A stretch of 64,000 nucleotides of DNA from JAXDBM01 sp963709485. GTDB lineage: Bacteria; Desulfobacterota; Syntrophia; Syntrophales; Fen-1087. Made by a program: the position numbers and the translations under genes. Shown here in pieces: positions 34,552-44,564 of the stretch. The DNA is taken from contig CAVPWE010000007.1 of the NCBI GenBank assembly GCA_963709485.1, positions 124,001 through 188,000 of the forward strand. The letters are read 5' to 3'. The notes under the pieces were generated by a model. That model had not been told where the DNA came from. It ran no database searches and saw nothing but the letters and a program-made list of their open reading frames with translations. Every line of letters starts with the position of its first letter. Within the stretch, counting starts at the first letter, position 1.

Positions 34552-35928
34552 ATGGCGAAAATTCTCGTGATTGATGACGATGTATCGATTTCTGAAACCC
34601 TTGAACTCTATCTGACCGAGGAAGGCTATGATGTCGTGACGGCCAATACCGGCACGGAAGGGTTGAACCGGTTCGTCAAGCATTCCCCGGATGTCGTCAT
34701 TCTGGATATCCGCCTGCCCGATATTGACGGGTTCACGGTCCTGGAAGATCTGCGCGAAGAAAATGAAAACGTCAAGGTCATCATGATCACCGCCCACCAT
34801 GACATGGATTCAACCATCAAGGCCATGAAGGGGGGGGCATTCGATTATATCCACAAGCCCATCAATGTGGATGAGCTGGACATGGCCATCAGGAAAGCCC
34901 TGAAGACCTTTGAGATGGAAAAAAAGATCGACGGTCTGCTCATGGAGCCGTCCCGACAGTTCAAGGTGGGGGACATCATCGGTTCCGGGCGGGAGATGCG
35001 GGAGATCTTCAAGACCATCGGGGTCGTCTCCCAATCCCGTACGACCGTTCTGATCGAGGGGGAGAGCGGGACCGGAAAAGAATTGATTGCCAAGGTTGTT
35101 CATCACAATACCGCGCCGGACGAACCTTACATTGCCGTGAACTGTTCCGCGATCGTGGAAACCCTGCTCGAGTCCGAGCTGTTCGGACATGAGAAGGGCT
35201 CTTTCACCGGGGCCATCAGCCGCAAGCTGGGAAAATTCGAACTGGCCCGTTACGGGACGGTCTTTCTCGACGAGATCAGCGAGATGTCCCTGAACCTCCA
35301 GGCGAAGCTGCTGCGTGTGCTGCAGGAAATGGAATTCGAGCGGGTGGGCGGAAAGGACCGCGTCCGGGTCAATGCCCGGATCATTGCGGCGACGAACAAA
35401 GATCTGAAAAGCATGGTTAAGGACAACAAGTTCCGCGACGATCTTTATTACCGCCTTAACATCGTTTCCGTCCGGATACCGCCGCTCCGGGAGCGCCGGG
35501 AAGACATCGCTCCCCTGGTGGACTATCTCCTGGCCAAGATCAACAAGGACCTGCATAAGCGGGTGCTCGGCGTCTCGGATGAAATGATGAACATCTTCAT
35601 GAAATACGGATGGCCGGGCAATATCCGCGAACTGGAAAACCTGCTGGTCCGGGCGGTGGTCGTTTCCAAAGGGCAGGTCCTCGTCCGCGGCGATTTCCCG
35701 GAACTGACGGATGAAGGCCGTCATGGAAAACCGGAGGAGCCTGCGCATGCAGCCGGCGGACCCGGAAAGCTCCTGACGCTCGACGAGGTGGAAGAACAGT
35801 ACATCCGCAGGGTCCTGAGGGAGAACAGCGCTCGGAACAAGGGCGAGATCTGTGAAATTCTGGGGATATCCCGTCCGACCTTCGAACGGAAACTGGACAA
35901 GTACGGCATCACCTTCGAGCGGGAATGA
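34552..35928 (+). CDS. NtrC-family sigma-54-dependent response regulator
   Basis: Regulator of 458 aa with a receiver domain (acidic triad IDDD, phospho-accepting Asp52 in ILDIRLPD), an AAA+ domain with Walker A GESGTGKE and the sigma-54-contacting loop GSFTGA (the usual GAFTGA with Ser), Walker B VFLDEIS, and a Fis-type C-terminal helix-turn-helix (GEICEILGISRPTFERKL). It pairs with the PAS kinase immediately upstream. Its target promoters should be of the -24/-12 type; one candidate lies upstream of atpE. Confidence 0.96.
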   Translation: MAKILVIDDDVSISETLELYLTEEGYDVVTANTGTEGLNRFVKHSPDVVILDIRLPDIDGFTVLEDLREENENVKVIMITAHHDMDSTIKAMKGGAFDYIHKPINVDELDMAIRKALKTFEMEKKIDGLLMEPSRQFKVGDIIGSGREMREIFKTIGVVSQSRTTVLIEGESGTGKELIAKVVHHNTAPDEPYIAVNCSAIVETLLESELFGHEKGSFTGAISRKLGKFELARYGTVFLDEISEMSLNLQAKLLRVLQEMEFERVGGKDRVRVNARIIAATNKDLKSMVKDNKFRDDLYYRLNIVSVRIPPLRERREDIAPLVDYLLAKINKDLHKRVLGVSDEMMNIFMKYGWPGNIRELENLLVRAVVVSKGQVLVRGDFPELTDEGRHGKPEEPAHAAGGPGKLLTLDEVEEQYIRRVLRENSARNKGEICEILGISRPTFERKLDKYGITFERE

Positions 35929-36070
35929 TCCCGATGACGCACACCGGCATCGTCCCGGAAACAACAAGGACAAGCTGGAAGGGAATGTTCCACGCAACAG
36001 AAGCTTTACGGGATGTCGGATGGAGCGGCATTACCGATGGCGGCTCGATGACACGGAAGCCAAGCGGTCG

Positions 36071-36679
36071 ATGAAAATCCAATCGGCGGAATTCATAAAA
36101 AGCGCGACACAGCCTTCAAACTATCCGGACGACCGGTTTCCGGAGGTCGCCTTTATCGGCCGCTCCAATGTGGGCAAATCCTCACTGATCAACAGGCTTG
36201 TCCTGCGAAGCCATCTTGCCAAAACCAGCAATACCCCGGGCCGCACGCAGCTCATCAATTTTTTCCTCATCAACAAGCGCTATGTCTTTGTGGACCTTCC
36301 CGGTTACGGCTATGCCCGGGTTCCCGATGCGGTGCGGCGGAACTGGGGCCCCATGGTGGAAGCCTACCTCAAGGGGAGGCGGAACCTGCGGCTGGTCGTC
36401 CTGATCATGGACATCCGTCGGGATCTGATCGGGGAAGATCTGGATCTCCTGGCATGGCTGCGTGAACAGGCCATCCCGGTGCTGCCGGTATTTACAAAGG
36501 TTGACAAACTGTCAAAGAATCAGGTCCGGGTCCGTGAAAAAAAAATCATGGACATCCTGACGCTCCCGGACGGACCGGCACCGGTCCTGTTTTCAGCCAA
36601 AACCGGTCAGGGGAGAGAGGCCGTCTGGGCGTTCATCGAGAACCTGCCATGGGTCGAGAAGCGGAACGGAAATTCTTAG
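36071..36679 (+). CDS. engB: Ribosome-biogenesis GTPase EngB/YsxC
   Basis: Small GTPase, 202 aa, needed for assembly of the large ribosomal subunit and cell division. G1 is GRSNVGKSS, G2 the NTPGRTQ region, G3 DLPGYG, G4 TKVDK and G5 SAKTG. ATG at 36071 gives the normal family length; the open frame extends further upstream without homology. It lies 142 bases after the NtrC gene. Confidence 0.95.
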   Translation: MKIQSAEFIKSATQPSNYPDDRFPEVAFIGRSNVGKSSLINRLVLRSHLAKTSNTPGRTQLINFFLINKRYVFVDLPGYGYARVPDAVRRNWGPMVEAYLKGRRNLRLVVLIMDIRRDLIGEDLDLLAWLREQAIPVLPVFTKVDKLSKNQVRVREKKIMDILTLPDGPAPVLFSAKTGQGREAVWAFIENLPWVEKRNGNS

Positions 36680-36813
36680 TGGTCGGTCAAGCCTGGAGGA
36701 AAGGAAGCTTCGCTAAGATTATGCTATGATGGAGAACGGGTTGATCGGCGACGTTACAGGATTTTTCCGGGAGGAACGGGGGGGGAATCAAATCGATGAT
36801 GGAGGGAGAAAGC

Positions 36814-37377
36814 ATGAACACAGCGCTGCTGTTGATCGATATTCAGAAAGACTACTTCCCGAACGGGGCAATGGCGCTCGCAGGGAGCACGGAGGCAGGA
36901 CGCCGCGCCGGAGAAATGCTTCAGTGTTTCCGGCAGTGGCATCTGCCGGTTGTGCATGTACAGCACCTTTCGCTGCATCCCGGAGCCGCCTTCTTTTTAC
37001 CCGGCACGGAAGGCGCCTGCTTTCACGAGACCGTCAGGCCCCTGCCCGGAGAAACGGTCATTCAGAAACACTTTCCCAACAGCTTCCGTGAAACCGGCCT
37101 GCTGGACCATCTCAAGAAGGAAAAAATCATGCGTCTGATGATTGGCGGCATGATGACCCACATGTGTGTCGACGCCACTGTGCGGGCTGCCTTCGATCAT
37201 GGATTTTCGTGCACCCTTCTGCACGACGCCTGTGCGGCCCGGTCTCTGTCCTTCGGCGGTCTTCGGATTCCCGGCGCAAGCGTTCACGGGGCTTTCCTGG
37301 CGGCGCTGGGCGATGTGTATGCCCGTATCATAAGCGTAGATGATGCAGTCCGAAAAATTCAGAATGAGAGGCCCTGA
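36814..37377 (+). CDS. Isochorismatase-family cysteine hydrolase
   Basis: Hydrolase of 187 aa with the catalytic triad of the nicotinamidase/isochorismatase fold: Asp in LLLIDIQKDY, Lys in QKHFPNSF and Cys in THMCVDATVR preceded by the usual cis-peptide region. The Cys residue suggests hydrolysis of an amide or similar bond; the exact substrate cannot be read. ATG at 36814 has GGAGGGAG upstream. It converges with rimO. Confidence 0.9.
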   Translation: MNTALLLIDIQKDYFPNGAMALAGSTEAGRRAGEMLQCFRQWHLPVVHVQHLSLHPGAAFFLPGTEGACFHETVRPLPGETVIQKHFPNSFRETGLLDHLKKEKIMRLMIGGMMTHMCVDATVRAAFDHGFSCTLLHDACAARSLSFGGLRIPGASVHGAFLAALGDVYARIISVDDAVRKIQNERP

Positions 37378-37388
37378 GCTTCCGTCAT

Positions 37389-38732
37389 TCAGGCCAAATC
37401 TGCGAAAAGGTCATATTCCGCTGCCTCCCTGACGACGCAAGTCCTGATCTGGCCGGCCTTCAGATTCTTGCCCCGGACATAGGTAATCCCGTCGATTTCC
37501 GGGGCCTGTCTTCGGCAGTGCCCGAAAAAACGGTAATCCGGCCGATCGCTTTTTCCTTCAATCAGGACTTCCTGCCGGGAGCCGATCAGAGACTGGTTGA
37601 TGTGATGGGAAATGACGGCCTGTTCCTCCATCAGCATGTCCCGGCGCCGCTGTTTTTCCCTTTCCGATATGCGGGATGCAAAAAGGGATGCCCGGGTGCC
37701 CGCTTCCCTTGAATAAGTGAAGACGCCAAGATGGTCAAAGCGGATTTCCCGGATGAAATCGAGGAGACGGTTGAAGCGGGCTTCTGTCTCTCCCGGAAAT
37801 CCCGTGATGATCGATGTCCGCAGGGCCACACCGGGGAGGATATCCCTTGCTTTGTCAATCAGTGTAATGATTTTCTTCCTGTCCGTCCGGCGGTTCATCG
37901 CTTTGAGGACGGCATCGTCGATGTGCTGGATCGGCAGATCGAGATAGCGACAAAACTTTTCCGATTCGGCCATGGCAAGCAGGACGTCCTCCGTCAGATG
38001 GGCCGGATGGGCGTACAGCAGTCGGACCCAGGCAAGATTGCCGATGGCCGACAGGTTCCGGATCAACATGGGCAGCCCCTGCCCGCTCTTTTTCAGGTCC
38101 CGCCCGTAAGCCGTCGTATCCTGGGCAATCAGGATGATTTCCCGAATGCCGCCGTCGGCCAGCCTTCGGGCTTCCCGAAGGATGTCCGAAACTTTTCTGC
38201 TTCGCGAAGCCCCGCGGATCGAGGGGATAACGCAGTAGGAGCAATGGTTGGAGCAACCTTCGGCAATTTTCAGGTATGCAGTAGCAAGGCGGGGGGTCAG
38301 CAGACGCGGGTGGCCGGCATTCATCAGGAAAGCGGGTTTCCGGATGACGGATTGGCCTGCCGGGCGGCGGCCCGATTGCAGACCTCTGATGTGATGCCAG
38401 ATATTCGGGACTTCCGCCATGCCGAGGAACAGGTCTGCCTCGGGGATTTCCTTTTCGAGGGCGGGGCCGTAGCGCTGGGAGAGGCAGCCCGCAACGATCA
38501 GATGTTTCAGGGCTCCGCCCTGACGGTATTGGGCCATCTTCAGGATTTCTTCGACGGCCTCTTCTTTGGCGGGAAGGATGAACGCGCAGGTGTTGACGAT
38601 GATGATTTCAGCGTCCCGGGGCGTATCGATGACCTGTAAGCCGTGAGTGGTGAGGATGGCGGCCATCACCTCGGCATCCACCTGATTTTTCGGGCAGCCG
38701 AGACGGACGATGTGAACCCTGCGGTTGTTCAC
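37389..38732 (-). CDS. rimO: Ribosomal protein S12 methylthiotransferase
   Basis: Radical SAM enzyme, 447 aa, adding a methylthio group to the conserved aspartate of ribosomal protein S12. The N-terminal UPF0004 domain (RLGCPKNQVDAE, with further cysteines NTCAF and AGCLSQ) binds one iron-sulfur cluster. The radical SAM cluster is CSNHCSYCVIP, and a TRAM domain ends the protein. The GCPKN and IPSIRG signatures separate it from MiaB. Its start overlaps the ftsK stop by four bases. Confidence 0.95.
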   Translation of the reverse strand: MNNRRVHIVRLGCPKNQVDAEVMAAILTTHGLQVIDTPRDAEIIIVNTCAFILPAKEEAVEEILKMAQYRQGGALKHLIVAGCLSQRYGPALEKEIPEADLFLGMAEVPNIWHHIRGLQSGRRPAGQSVIRKPAFLMNAGHPRLLTPRLATAYLKIAEGCSNHCSYCVIPSIRGASRSRKVSDILREARRLADGGIREIILIAQDTTAYGRDLKKSGQGLPMLIRNLSAIGNLAWVRLLYAHPAHLTEDVLLAMAESEKFCRYLDLPIQHIDDAVLKAMNRRTDRKKIITLIDKARDILPGVALRTSIITGFPGETEARFNRLLDFIREIRFDHLGVFTYSREAGTRASLFASRISEREKQRRRDMLMEEQAVISHHINQSLIGSRQEVLIEGKSDRPDYRFFGHCRRQAPEIDGITYVRGKNLKAGQIRTCVVREAAEYDLFADLA

Positions 38733-40987
38733 TTGGGAAGCTTCTTGGCCAGGACTTTCCTGGGTTTTACGCCGTCGGAAGGCCCGACAATCCCCTCCGC
38801 TTCCATCCGCTCGATCAATCGGGCAGCCCGGTTATAGCCGATTTTCATATAGCGCTGGACGAGGGAGATGGACGCCTGCCCCAGATCGGTGACCAGTTCC
38901 ACCGCCTGATCGTATTTTTCGTCAAAGTCACCGTCCGGCTTTTCTCCTTCCGGTGTTTCCTGTTCGTATTCCGCGATGGAGGAATCGTAGGCAGGCTGGG
39001 CCTGCTTGCGGATAAAGGTCACAACCCTTTCGATTTCCTTGTCGGACACAAAGGCCCCGTGAATGCGGACCAGCTTTGACATACCGGGGGGAATGAAGAG
39101 CATGTCCCCGGCTCCCAGAAGTTTTTCCGCTCCGAGCTGGTCAAGGATCGTGCGGGAATCAACCTTGGAGGAAACCTGAAAGGAAATCCGCGTGGGAAAG
39201 TTGGCCTTGATGATGCCGGTGATGACATCGACGGAGGGGCGCTGCGTCGCCAGGATCAGATGGATTCCCGCCGCCCGGGCCATCTGGGCCAGGCGCGCCA
39301 GCGACTCCTCGACATTCCGCTGGGCGACCATCATCAGGTCGGCCAGCTCGTCGATCACAATCACGATATACGGGAGCTTCTGACGTTTGGCGATCTCCGC
39401 CGGGTCCTGGAAGGGCGATGGTGTGAATCCTTCCACGGAGTAACCCGGATCGGCATCCGCCCCCTCTTTTGCCGGCAGATTGATCTTGCCCTTTCCGCTG
39501 CGCGCCTTGTCGATGAAGCGGTTGTATGTTTCGATTCCCTTTACACCCAGTTCACTGATGATTTCGTATCGCCTTTCCATTTCTGCCACCGCCCACCGCA
39601 GGACCAGGGCGGCTTTTTTGGGATTGACCACGACGGGGTGCAGGAGATGTGGGATGCCTTCATAGGCGGATAACTCCAGCCTCTTCGGGTCGATCATCAG
39701 AAATTTGACCTCGTCGGGCGGAGCCTTGAACAGGATGCTGCAGATCATGGCATTGAGGCCAACGCTCTTTCCGGATCCCGTGGTGCCGGCGATCAGCAGG
39801 TGCGGCATACGGATCAGATCCGCAATGACCGGACTGCCGACGATGTCTTCTCCCAGGGCGATGGGAAGTTTTAGAGACGACTGAAGGAAGTTCTCGTTGT
39901 CCAGGACGTTCAGGAGGTGCACCGGTTCACGGGCAAGATTGGGGATCTCGATGCCGACGGCTGCCTTTCCCGGAATCGGGGCAATGATCCGGATGCTGGG
40001 CGCTCGGAGTGCAAGTGCCAGGTCGTCCGACAGATTCGTGATTTTGTTTATTTTGACACCGGGAGCCGGTTCAAGCTCGTACATGGTGATCACGGGGCCC
40101 GGCTTCACTTCGGAGACCTTTCCCTCCACGCCGAAATCGGCCAGTTTGGTTTCCAGAATCCTGGCGTTTGCGATCAGGCTTTCACGTTTCAACCTCGTAT
40201 CTTTTCGCTGGATCTGATCGAGAAGGGTCAGGGGAGGGATGTTGAAGAGGCCGCGCTGCGGGACAAAGTCAAACTGAGTCTGCGACACTTTCGCAGGTCG
40301 TATTTTTTCCGTTTTGGCCCGGGGGAGGTCGATGACCGGGTCGGTCTTTGCGGCTTTTTTTGTCTCCGGGAGGATTTTTTTATCCTTCAGGTTCCTTATC
40401 ATGCCGGTGACGAATTCCACGCCTCGGAGCCAGGGGCTCATGATTCTGTTTTTCAACTGGCTGATGAAAGAGACGATGGACAAGTCAATCAGAATCATGA
40501 GGGCCAGAACCAGGACGACCACCAGCAGGATAAAGGTTCCGATCTCGCTGAGGAAGGAATTTGTCACCCGGTCCAGCAGGTATCCCAGCATTCCTCCGGG
40601 GCGCAGTTTGATGCCGTAGACGGGGATATCGGCCAGACAAACCGCGGCAAGACCGGCCGTTGCCAAAAGCAGTCCGCCGAATGCGGCGATGCCGGCGAGG
40701 TTCACTTTAAATCCGTCGTCCAGAAAGTATTTGAAAGAAATGATGGACAGAAAAATCGGGAGCCAGAAAGCGCCGATGCCCAGAAGCCTTAAGAGGGAAT
40801 CCGCCGTATAGGATCCCAGCGAACCGATGAGATTGTGCGTCTTTACTTTTCCCGCGACAAAGTGGGTGAAAGACGGATCCGTGGGATGATAGGAAGACAG
40901 GCACAGCAGCAGAAAAACGGCGATGGTGAGGATAATAACACCGGCGATCTCTCTGGGCCTTTTCAGGGCGGATGGCTTCTCCATCAT
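38729..40987 (-). CDS. ftsK: DNA translocase FtsK/SpoIIIE
   Basis: Septum-located DNA pump, 752 aa, that clears and sorts chromosome ends during division. The N-terminal 170 residues hold about four membrane segments. A linker follows, then the motor with Walker A TTGSGKS and Walker B IVIVIDELADLMM, and finally the gamma winged-helix domain (SLVQRYMKIGYNRAARLIERME) that reads KOPS-like polar sequences. Length is that of the short FtsK type. rimO is translationally coupled downstream. Confidence 0.96.
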   Translation of the reverse strand: MMEKPSALKRPREIAGVIILTIAVFLLLCLSSYHPTDPSFTHFVAGKVKTHNLIGSLGSYTADSLLRLLGIGAFWLPIFLSIISFKYFLDDGFKVNLAGIAAFGGLLLATAGLAAVCLADIPVYGIKLRPGGMLGYLLDRVTNSFLSEIGTFILLVVVLVLALMILIDLSIVSFISQLKNRIMSPWLRGVEFVTGMIRNLKDKKILPETKKAAKTDPVIDLPRAKTEKIRPAKVSQTQFDFVPQRGLFNIPPLTLLDQIQRKDTRLKRESLIANARILETKLADFGVEGKVSEVKPGPVITMYELEPAPGVKINKITNLSDDLALALRAPSIRIIAPIPGKAAVGIEIPNLAREPVHLLNVLDNENFLQSSLKLPIALGEDIVGSPVIADLIRMPHLLIAGTTGSGKSVGLNAMICSILFKAPPDEVKFLMIDPKRLELSAYEGIPHLLHPVVVNPKKAALVLRWAVAEMERRYEIISELGVKGIETYNRFIDKARSGKGKINLPAKEGADADPGYSVEGFTPSPFQDPAEIAKRQKLPYIVIVIDELADLMMVAQRNVEESLARLAQMARAAGIHLILATQRPSVDVITGIIKANFPTRISFQVSSKVDSRTILDQLGAEKLLGAGDMLFIPPGMSKLVRIHGAFVSDKEIERVVTFIRKQAQPAYDSSIAEYEQETPEGEKPDGDFDEKYDQAVELVTDLGQASISLVQRYMKIGYNRAARLIERMEAEGIVGPSDGVKPRKVLAKKLPK

Positions 40988-41015
40988 CTCGGGTTACCGC
41001 AAGAAAAAATCCTGA

Positions 41016-41786
41016 TCATGCCTCGCCCGATATGAGATGAGTCAGTTTTGCCGCCGCAGGTCGGGCATCAGCACGGTTCATTTGTTCCCGGTCGTAGTTA
41101 CCGACAATAACATCCGTGACCCGCTTGATCAGGGCAACCCTGTTTTCAGGGGTGTAGCCGCTGACCTCGATGGGTTCGCCGATGATCATCGTAACCTTTC
41201 CCGGATTGATTTTCAGCGACCGCTTGGGCATGATGTTTCCCGCTCCGACGATGGTGATCGGGACGATCGGAACACCCGCTTTGATGGCAAGATGAAACAT
41301 GCCCTGCTTGAAGGGCTTTATCTTCCCGTCTTTGCTTCTCGTGCCTTCGGGAAAAGTCATCACCGATTTTCCATCACGGACTTTCTGGGCTGCAATATCG
41401 ATGCTTTTCAGCGCCTTTTCGTGTTGCTGCCGGTCGATTTCAATATATCCCGCGTTTCTCATCGCCATGCTGAACACGGGGATTTTAAAAAGCTCCTTTT
41501 TTGCGATCCAGCGAAACTGGCCGGGAACGAAACCGAGAACAATCAGGATATCGAAATCGCTTTGATGATTGGCCATAAAAATCTGCGGTTTCCCGGTCAG
41601 GACGTTTTCCGCTCCCATCACCGTAACCCGGGTGTTGGAAAGAATCAGAAGCGTCTTTGCCCAGAGCTGGGCAAGCCGATGGATTTTATTCTCTCCAGGC
41701 GAAATCAGCGAAAAAATGACGGCACATATGGAAAAGTAACCGGTAATCGCGACACCGAGGATTAAAATGATGACAGAGCGGAGCAT
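41016..41786 (-). CDS. plsC: 1-acyl-glycerol-3-phosphate acyltransferase
   Basis: Membrane-bound acyltransferase, 256 aa, making phosphatidic acid. One N-terminal hydrophobic segment is followed by the acceptor motif NHQSDFD (HX4D), the FPEGTRS motif and the VPIVPI block. ATG at 41786 places the membrane segment at the N-terminus as in the family; the ORF could be read 23 codons further but lacks a site. It lies 28 bases before ftsK on the same strand. Confidence 0.92.
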   Translation of the reverse strand: MLRSVIILILGVAITGYFSICAVIFSLISPGENKIHRLAQLWAKTLLILSNTRVTVMGAENVLTGKPQIFMANHQSDFDILIVLGFVPGQFRWIAKKELFKIPVFSMAMRNAGYIEIDRQQHEKALKSIDIAAQKVRDGKSVMTFPEGTRSKDGKIKPFKQGMFHLAIKAGVPIVPITIVGAGNIMPKRSLKINPGKVTMIIGEPIEVSGYTPENRVALIKRVTDVIVGNYDREQMNRADARPAAAKLTHLISGEA

Positions 41787-42093
41787 ATGCTTTCCACTGT
41801 TATAATCGGGTATTACAATTTCCTTTTCACTACTTGATTCTCTGACTGAAGTCAATGAGGAATATGTTCCCGCTTCTGAAAAAAATAAAAAATATCAATG
41901 ATTTTAAGAGAAAAGCATTGACAAGAAACTTCTATCATACTAACATGCAAAAATTAAAAATTTATGCGGGTTGCGACTTTATTTTCCGGTCCGGCGAAAC
42001 GAAACGGTGCTTTTCCGGAAGGCCAATTGCGGGGAATTTTATGGAGGTATGTCAACCGCATCATCCAAGAACAGGGAATCGTGAAATGCTGAA
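41787..42093. other. Divergent intergenic region plsC / heptose kinase
   Basis: About 307 AT-rich bases between divergent genes. It holds a good plus-strand promoter at 41917-41945. A short open frame across it (41855-42100) has no ribosome-binding site or family and is not called. Confidence 0.5.
41917..41945 (+). promoter_or_regulatory. Candidate promoter of the heptose kinase operon
   Basis: TTGACA (41917-41922), 17 bases, TAACAT (41940-41945), about 150 bases before the kinase start. Confidence 0.5.
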
Positions 42094-43077
42094 ATGGTAA
42101 GCAGGAAAAGGGCTTTTGACATTATTGATCGTTTTTCCACGGCCAAGGTTCTGGTGGTGGGGGACATCATGGTGGATCACTTCATATGGGGAAAGGTTTC
42201 CCGGATTTCACCGGAGGCGCCGGTGCCGGTGGTTGAGGTGTCTTCCGACAATCTCCTGCTGGGCGGCTCGGCGAACGTGCTGAACAACGTATTTGCCATC
42301 GGCGGCGGCGTTTGTGTAGCCGGCGTCGTCGGCGCCGATGAGATGGGCAAAAGGGTTGTTAGTGAATTCAGGAAACGGCAAATCAACACTTCTGGCATTG
42401 TTGTGGAGGCCAAACGCCCGACGACCCTGAAAACCAGAATTGTGGCCCACAGTCAGCAGGTTGTGAGATATGACCGGGAAAGCCGCCAGCCCGTGGATGA
42501 AGACAGCACCAGACACATAATCGATCACATCCGTGCGCTGAGGGATGAACTGGGCGCCATCGTTATTTCCGATTACAGCAAGGGGGTTGTCACCAAATCC
42601 CTTCTCGACGGAATCCGCGGAATTGTATCAGACCGGCCGATCACGGTGTGCGTTGACCCGAAGAAAAGCGACTTCTCTCTCTATCAGAACCTTGACATTA
42701 TAACCCCGAATCATCATGAGGCGAGCCGGGCCGCCGGTCTGGAACTGATCGACGGGGAAAATTTGATACAGGCCGGTGCAACACTGCTGGACCGATATCA
42801 TTTCAGGGCGGTTTTGATTACGCGCGGGGAGGAGGGCATGAGCCTTTTCGAAAGGAAGAAAAAGAGGATCACGCACACCCGTTTCCCCGCAGAGGCAAGA
42901 GAAGTATTTGATGTCACCGGTGCGGGTGATACGGTGATCGGTGTTTTTGCGCTCTGCATCGCCTCGGGGGCGACATTCACGGAGGCCGCCTTTCTGGCCA
43001 ATCATGCCGCCGGAATCGTTGTGGGCAAGGTCGGAACAGCGACGGTTTCCCAGTCGGAGCTGAAACGGGCTTTATGA
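42094..43077 (+). CDS. D-glycero-beta-D-manno-heptose-7-phosphate kinase (RfaE1-type)
   Basis: Ribokinase-family sugar kinase, 327 aa, matching the kinase half of HldE that makes heptose bisphosphate for the lipopolysaccharide core. The N-terminal VVGDIMVDHFIWG, the GGSANVLNN region and the C-terminal catalytic GAGDTVIG are seen. The nucleotidyltransferase half of bifunctional HldE is missing, so a separate enzyme must do that step. It shares an ATGA overlap with the DUF4416 gene. This implies a Gram-negative envelope with heptose. Confidence 0.92.
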   Translation: MVSRKRAFDIIDRFSTAKVLVVGDIMVDHFIWGKVSRISPEAPVPVVEVSSDNLLLGGSANVLNNVFAIGGGVCVAGVVGADEMGKRVVSEFRKRQINTSGIVVEAKRPTTLKTRIVAHSQQVVRYDRESRQPVDEDSTRHIIDHIRALRDELGAIVISDYSKGVVTKSLLDGIRGIVSDRPITVCVDPKKSDFSLYQNLDIITPNHHEASRAAGLELIDGENLIQAGATLLDRYHFRAVLITRGEEGMSLFERKKKRITHTRFPAEAREVFDVTGAGDTVIGVFALCIASGATFTEAAFLANHAAGIVVGKVGTATVSQSELKRAL

Positions 43078-43607
43078 GCAGACCCAGGCCCGCCCAGTCC
43101 GTCAAGCTGGTGATCAGTATCTTTTCTGCAACCTGGAGAGATATCGGTGCGACGATCAACACCCTGGCTGCCCATTTCGGGGAACCCGATTTTATCAGCG
43201 GGGGAACGCTCTTTGACGAGACGGATTATTATGAAGCGGAAATGGGGAAAGCGCTGGTCCGGCGTTTGGTCAGCTTCGAGCGGCCGGTCCGGCCCGAAGC
43301 CCTGCCGGACATCAAGTGCCTGACGAATCAGATCGAAGGGCAGTATGCACGGGAGGATCAAAGGCTTGTCAACATTGATCCGGGCTACATTTCACCATCA
43401 CATTTGATCCTGGCCACCGGCAAGGGTTACTCCCATCGGCCTTATCTGAGGGAGGGAATTTATGCGGATCTGACGCTGATTTTTTCGAACGGGACATTCC
43501 GGCCGCTTCCATGGACCTATCCCGATTATGCCGGGCATCCAATGGTCGGTTTGCTGAACAGATTGCGGGAAAAATACCTTTTGGATTTGAAAAAGCTTGA
43601 CCTTTAA
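43074..43607 (+). CDS. DUF4416-family protein
   Basis: Protein of 177 aa of the DUF4416 family as I recognise it, with the stretches FDETDYYEAEMG, RLVNIDPGYISPSHLILATGKGYSHR and PWTYPDY. No enzyme motif is evident. It overlaps the heptose kinase by four bases and is followed 41 bases later by the yicC homologue, an arrangement that suggests co-expression. Function unknown. Confidence 0.8.
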   Translation: MSRPRPAQSVKLVISIFSATWRDIGATINTLAAHFGEPDFISGGTLFDETDYYEAEMGKALVRRLVSFERPVRPEALPDIKCLTNQIEGQYAREDQRLVNIDPGYISPSHLILATGKGYSHRPYLREGIYADLTLIFSNGTFRPLPWTYPDYAGHPMVGLLNRLREKYLLDLKKLDL

Positions 43608-43648
43608 CCGCCGGGAGGATGAAGATCGTTGCGAGAGGACGTGATAAC

Positions 43649-44536
43649 GTGATTAAAAGCATGACCGGATACGGCCGGGCGGAAGCTGTTCTGAACGGTC
43701 GAAAATATATCGTGGAAATCAAATCGCTCAACCACCGTTATCTGGAGCTTTCGGTGCGAATGCCGGTGAACCTGGCACTGCTTGAACCGGAGGTCAAGAA
43801 GAAGGTTAATGAGCTGATTGTTCGGGGAAGGATCGATGTGACCATTCGGCGGGAAAATCATGCCGGAATGGAAGAGGCTCGGCCCTTGGAGATGAACCTG
43901 CCTCTGGTAAGGAATTACCATGACCTGCTGGTTCGGTTGAAAGAGCAATTCGACCTCAAGGATGACATTACCCTGGGTATGCTGGCCGGCCTCAAGGATG
44001 TGTTTGTGCCCTTGGAATCGCCCGAGGACGATGTCGCCGTTGTGTGGGAGGGACTGGCCCTTGTTCTGAACCAGGCATTGGCCGCCCTGACGGCGATGCG
44101 GCAGAAAGAGGGAGATGCGTTAAGCGAGGATTTAGAAGCGCGCATTGAACTGATCAAAGGATATCTGGGTGAAATCGAAGCATGTGTGCCCCGGAATGTG
44201 CTGGATTATCAGAAAAGGCTGGCGGATCGAGTGCGTGAACTCATGGACGGCATGATCATGGATGAGGCCCGGTTGTGTCAGGAAGTGGCCATGATGGCGG
44301 AAAAGAGCGACATTACGGAGGAGATCGTTCGTTTCCGGAGTCACGTCAGACAATTTCTGGAAATGCTGAAAAGTCGGGATGCCGTCGGCAGAAAGGTGGA
44401 TTTCCTGATCCAGGAGATGAACAGGGAGGTGAACACCATCGGTTCGAAAAGCAACGACGCGCAAATCTCCCGTCATGTAATCGAGATCAAGAGCGAGCTT
44501 TCCAAATTAAGAGAGCAGGTTCAGAACATTGAGTAG
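43649..44536 (+). CDS. yicC: YicC-family endoribonuclease
   Basis: Protein of 295 aa of the YicC/YloC family, now regarded as endoribonucleases. Hallmarks are SMTGYGRAEA at the N-terminus, EIKSLNHRYLE, and the C-terminal DFLIQEMNREVNTIGSK. GTG at 43649 is preferred: an ATG at 43619 sits directly against GGGAGG with no spacing, while the family begins just before SMTGYG. gmk follows, a pairing found in many bacteria. Confidence 0.93.
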   Translation: MIKSMTGYGRAEAVLNGRKYIVEIKSLNHRYLELSVRMPVNLALLEPEVKKKVNELIVRGRIDVTIRRENHAGMEEARPLEMNLPLVRNYHDLLVRLKEQFDLKDDITLGMLAGLKDVFVPLESPEDDVAVVWEGLALVLNQALAALTAMRQKEGDALSEDLEARIELIKGYLGEIEACVPRNVLDYQKRLADRVRELMDGMIMDEARLCQEVAMMAEKSDITEEIVRFRSHVRQFLEMLKSRDAVGRKVDFLIQEMNREVNTIGSKSNDAQISRHVIEIKSELSKLREQVQNIE

Positions 44537-44564
44537 ATGCGATCGGAAGGCTGTGGCAACGCCC

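Noticed and set aside
41855..42100. An 81-codon frame in the plsC / heptose kinase gap
   Set aside because: It runs through the candidate promoter, lacks a ribosome-binding site and resembles no family.
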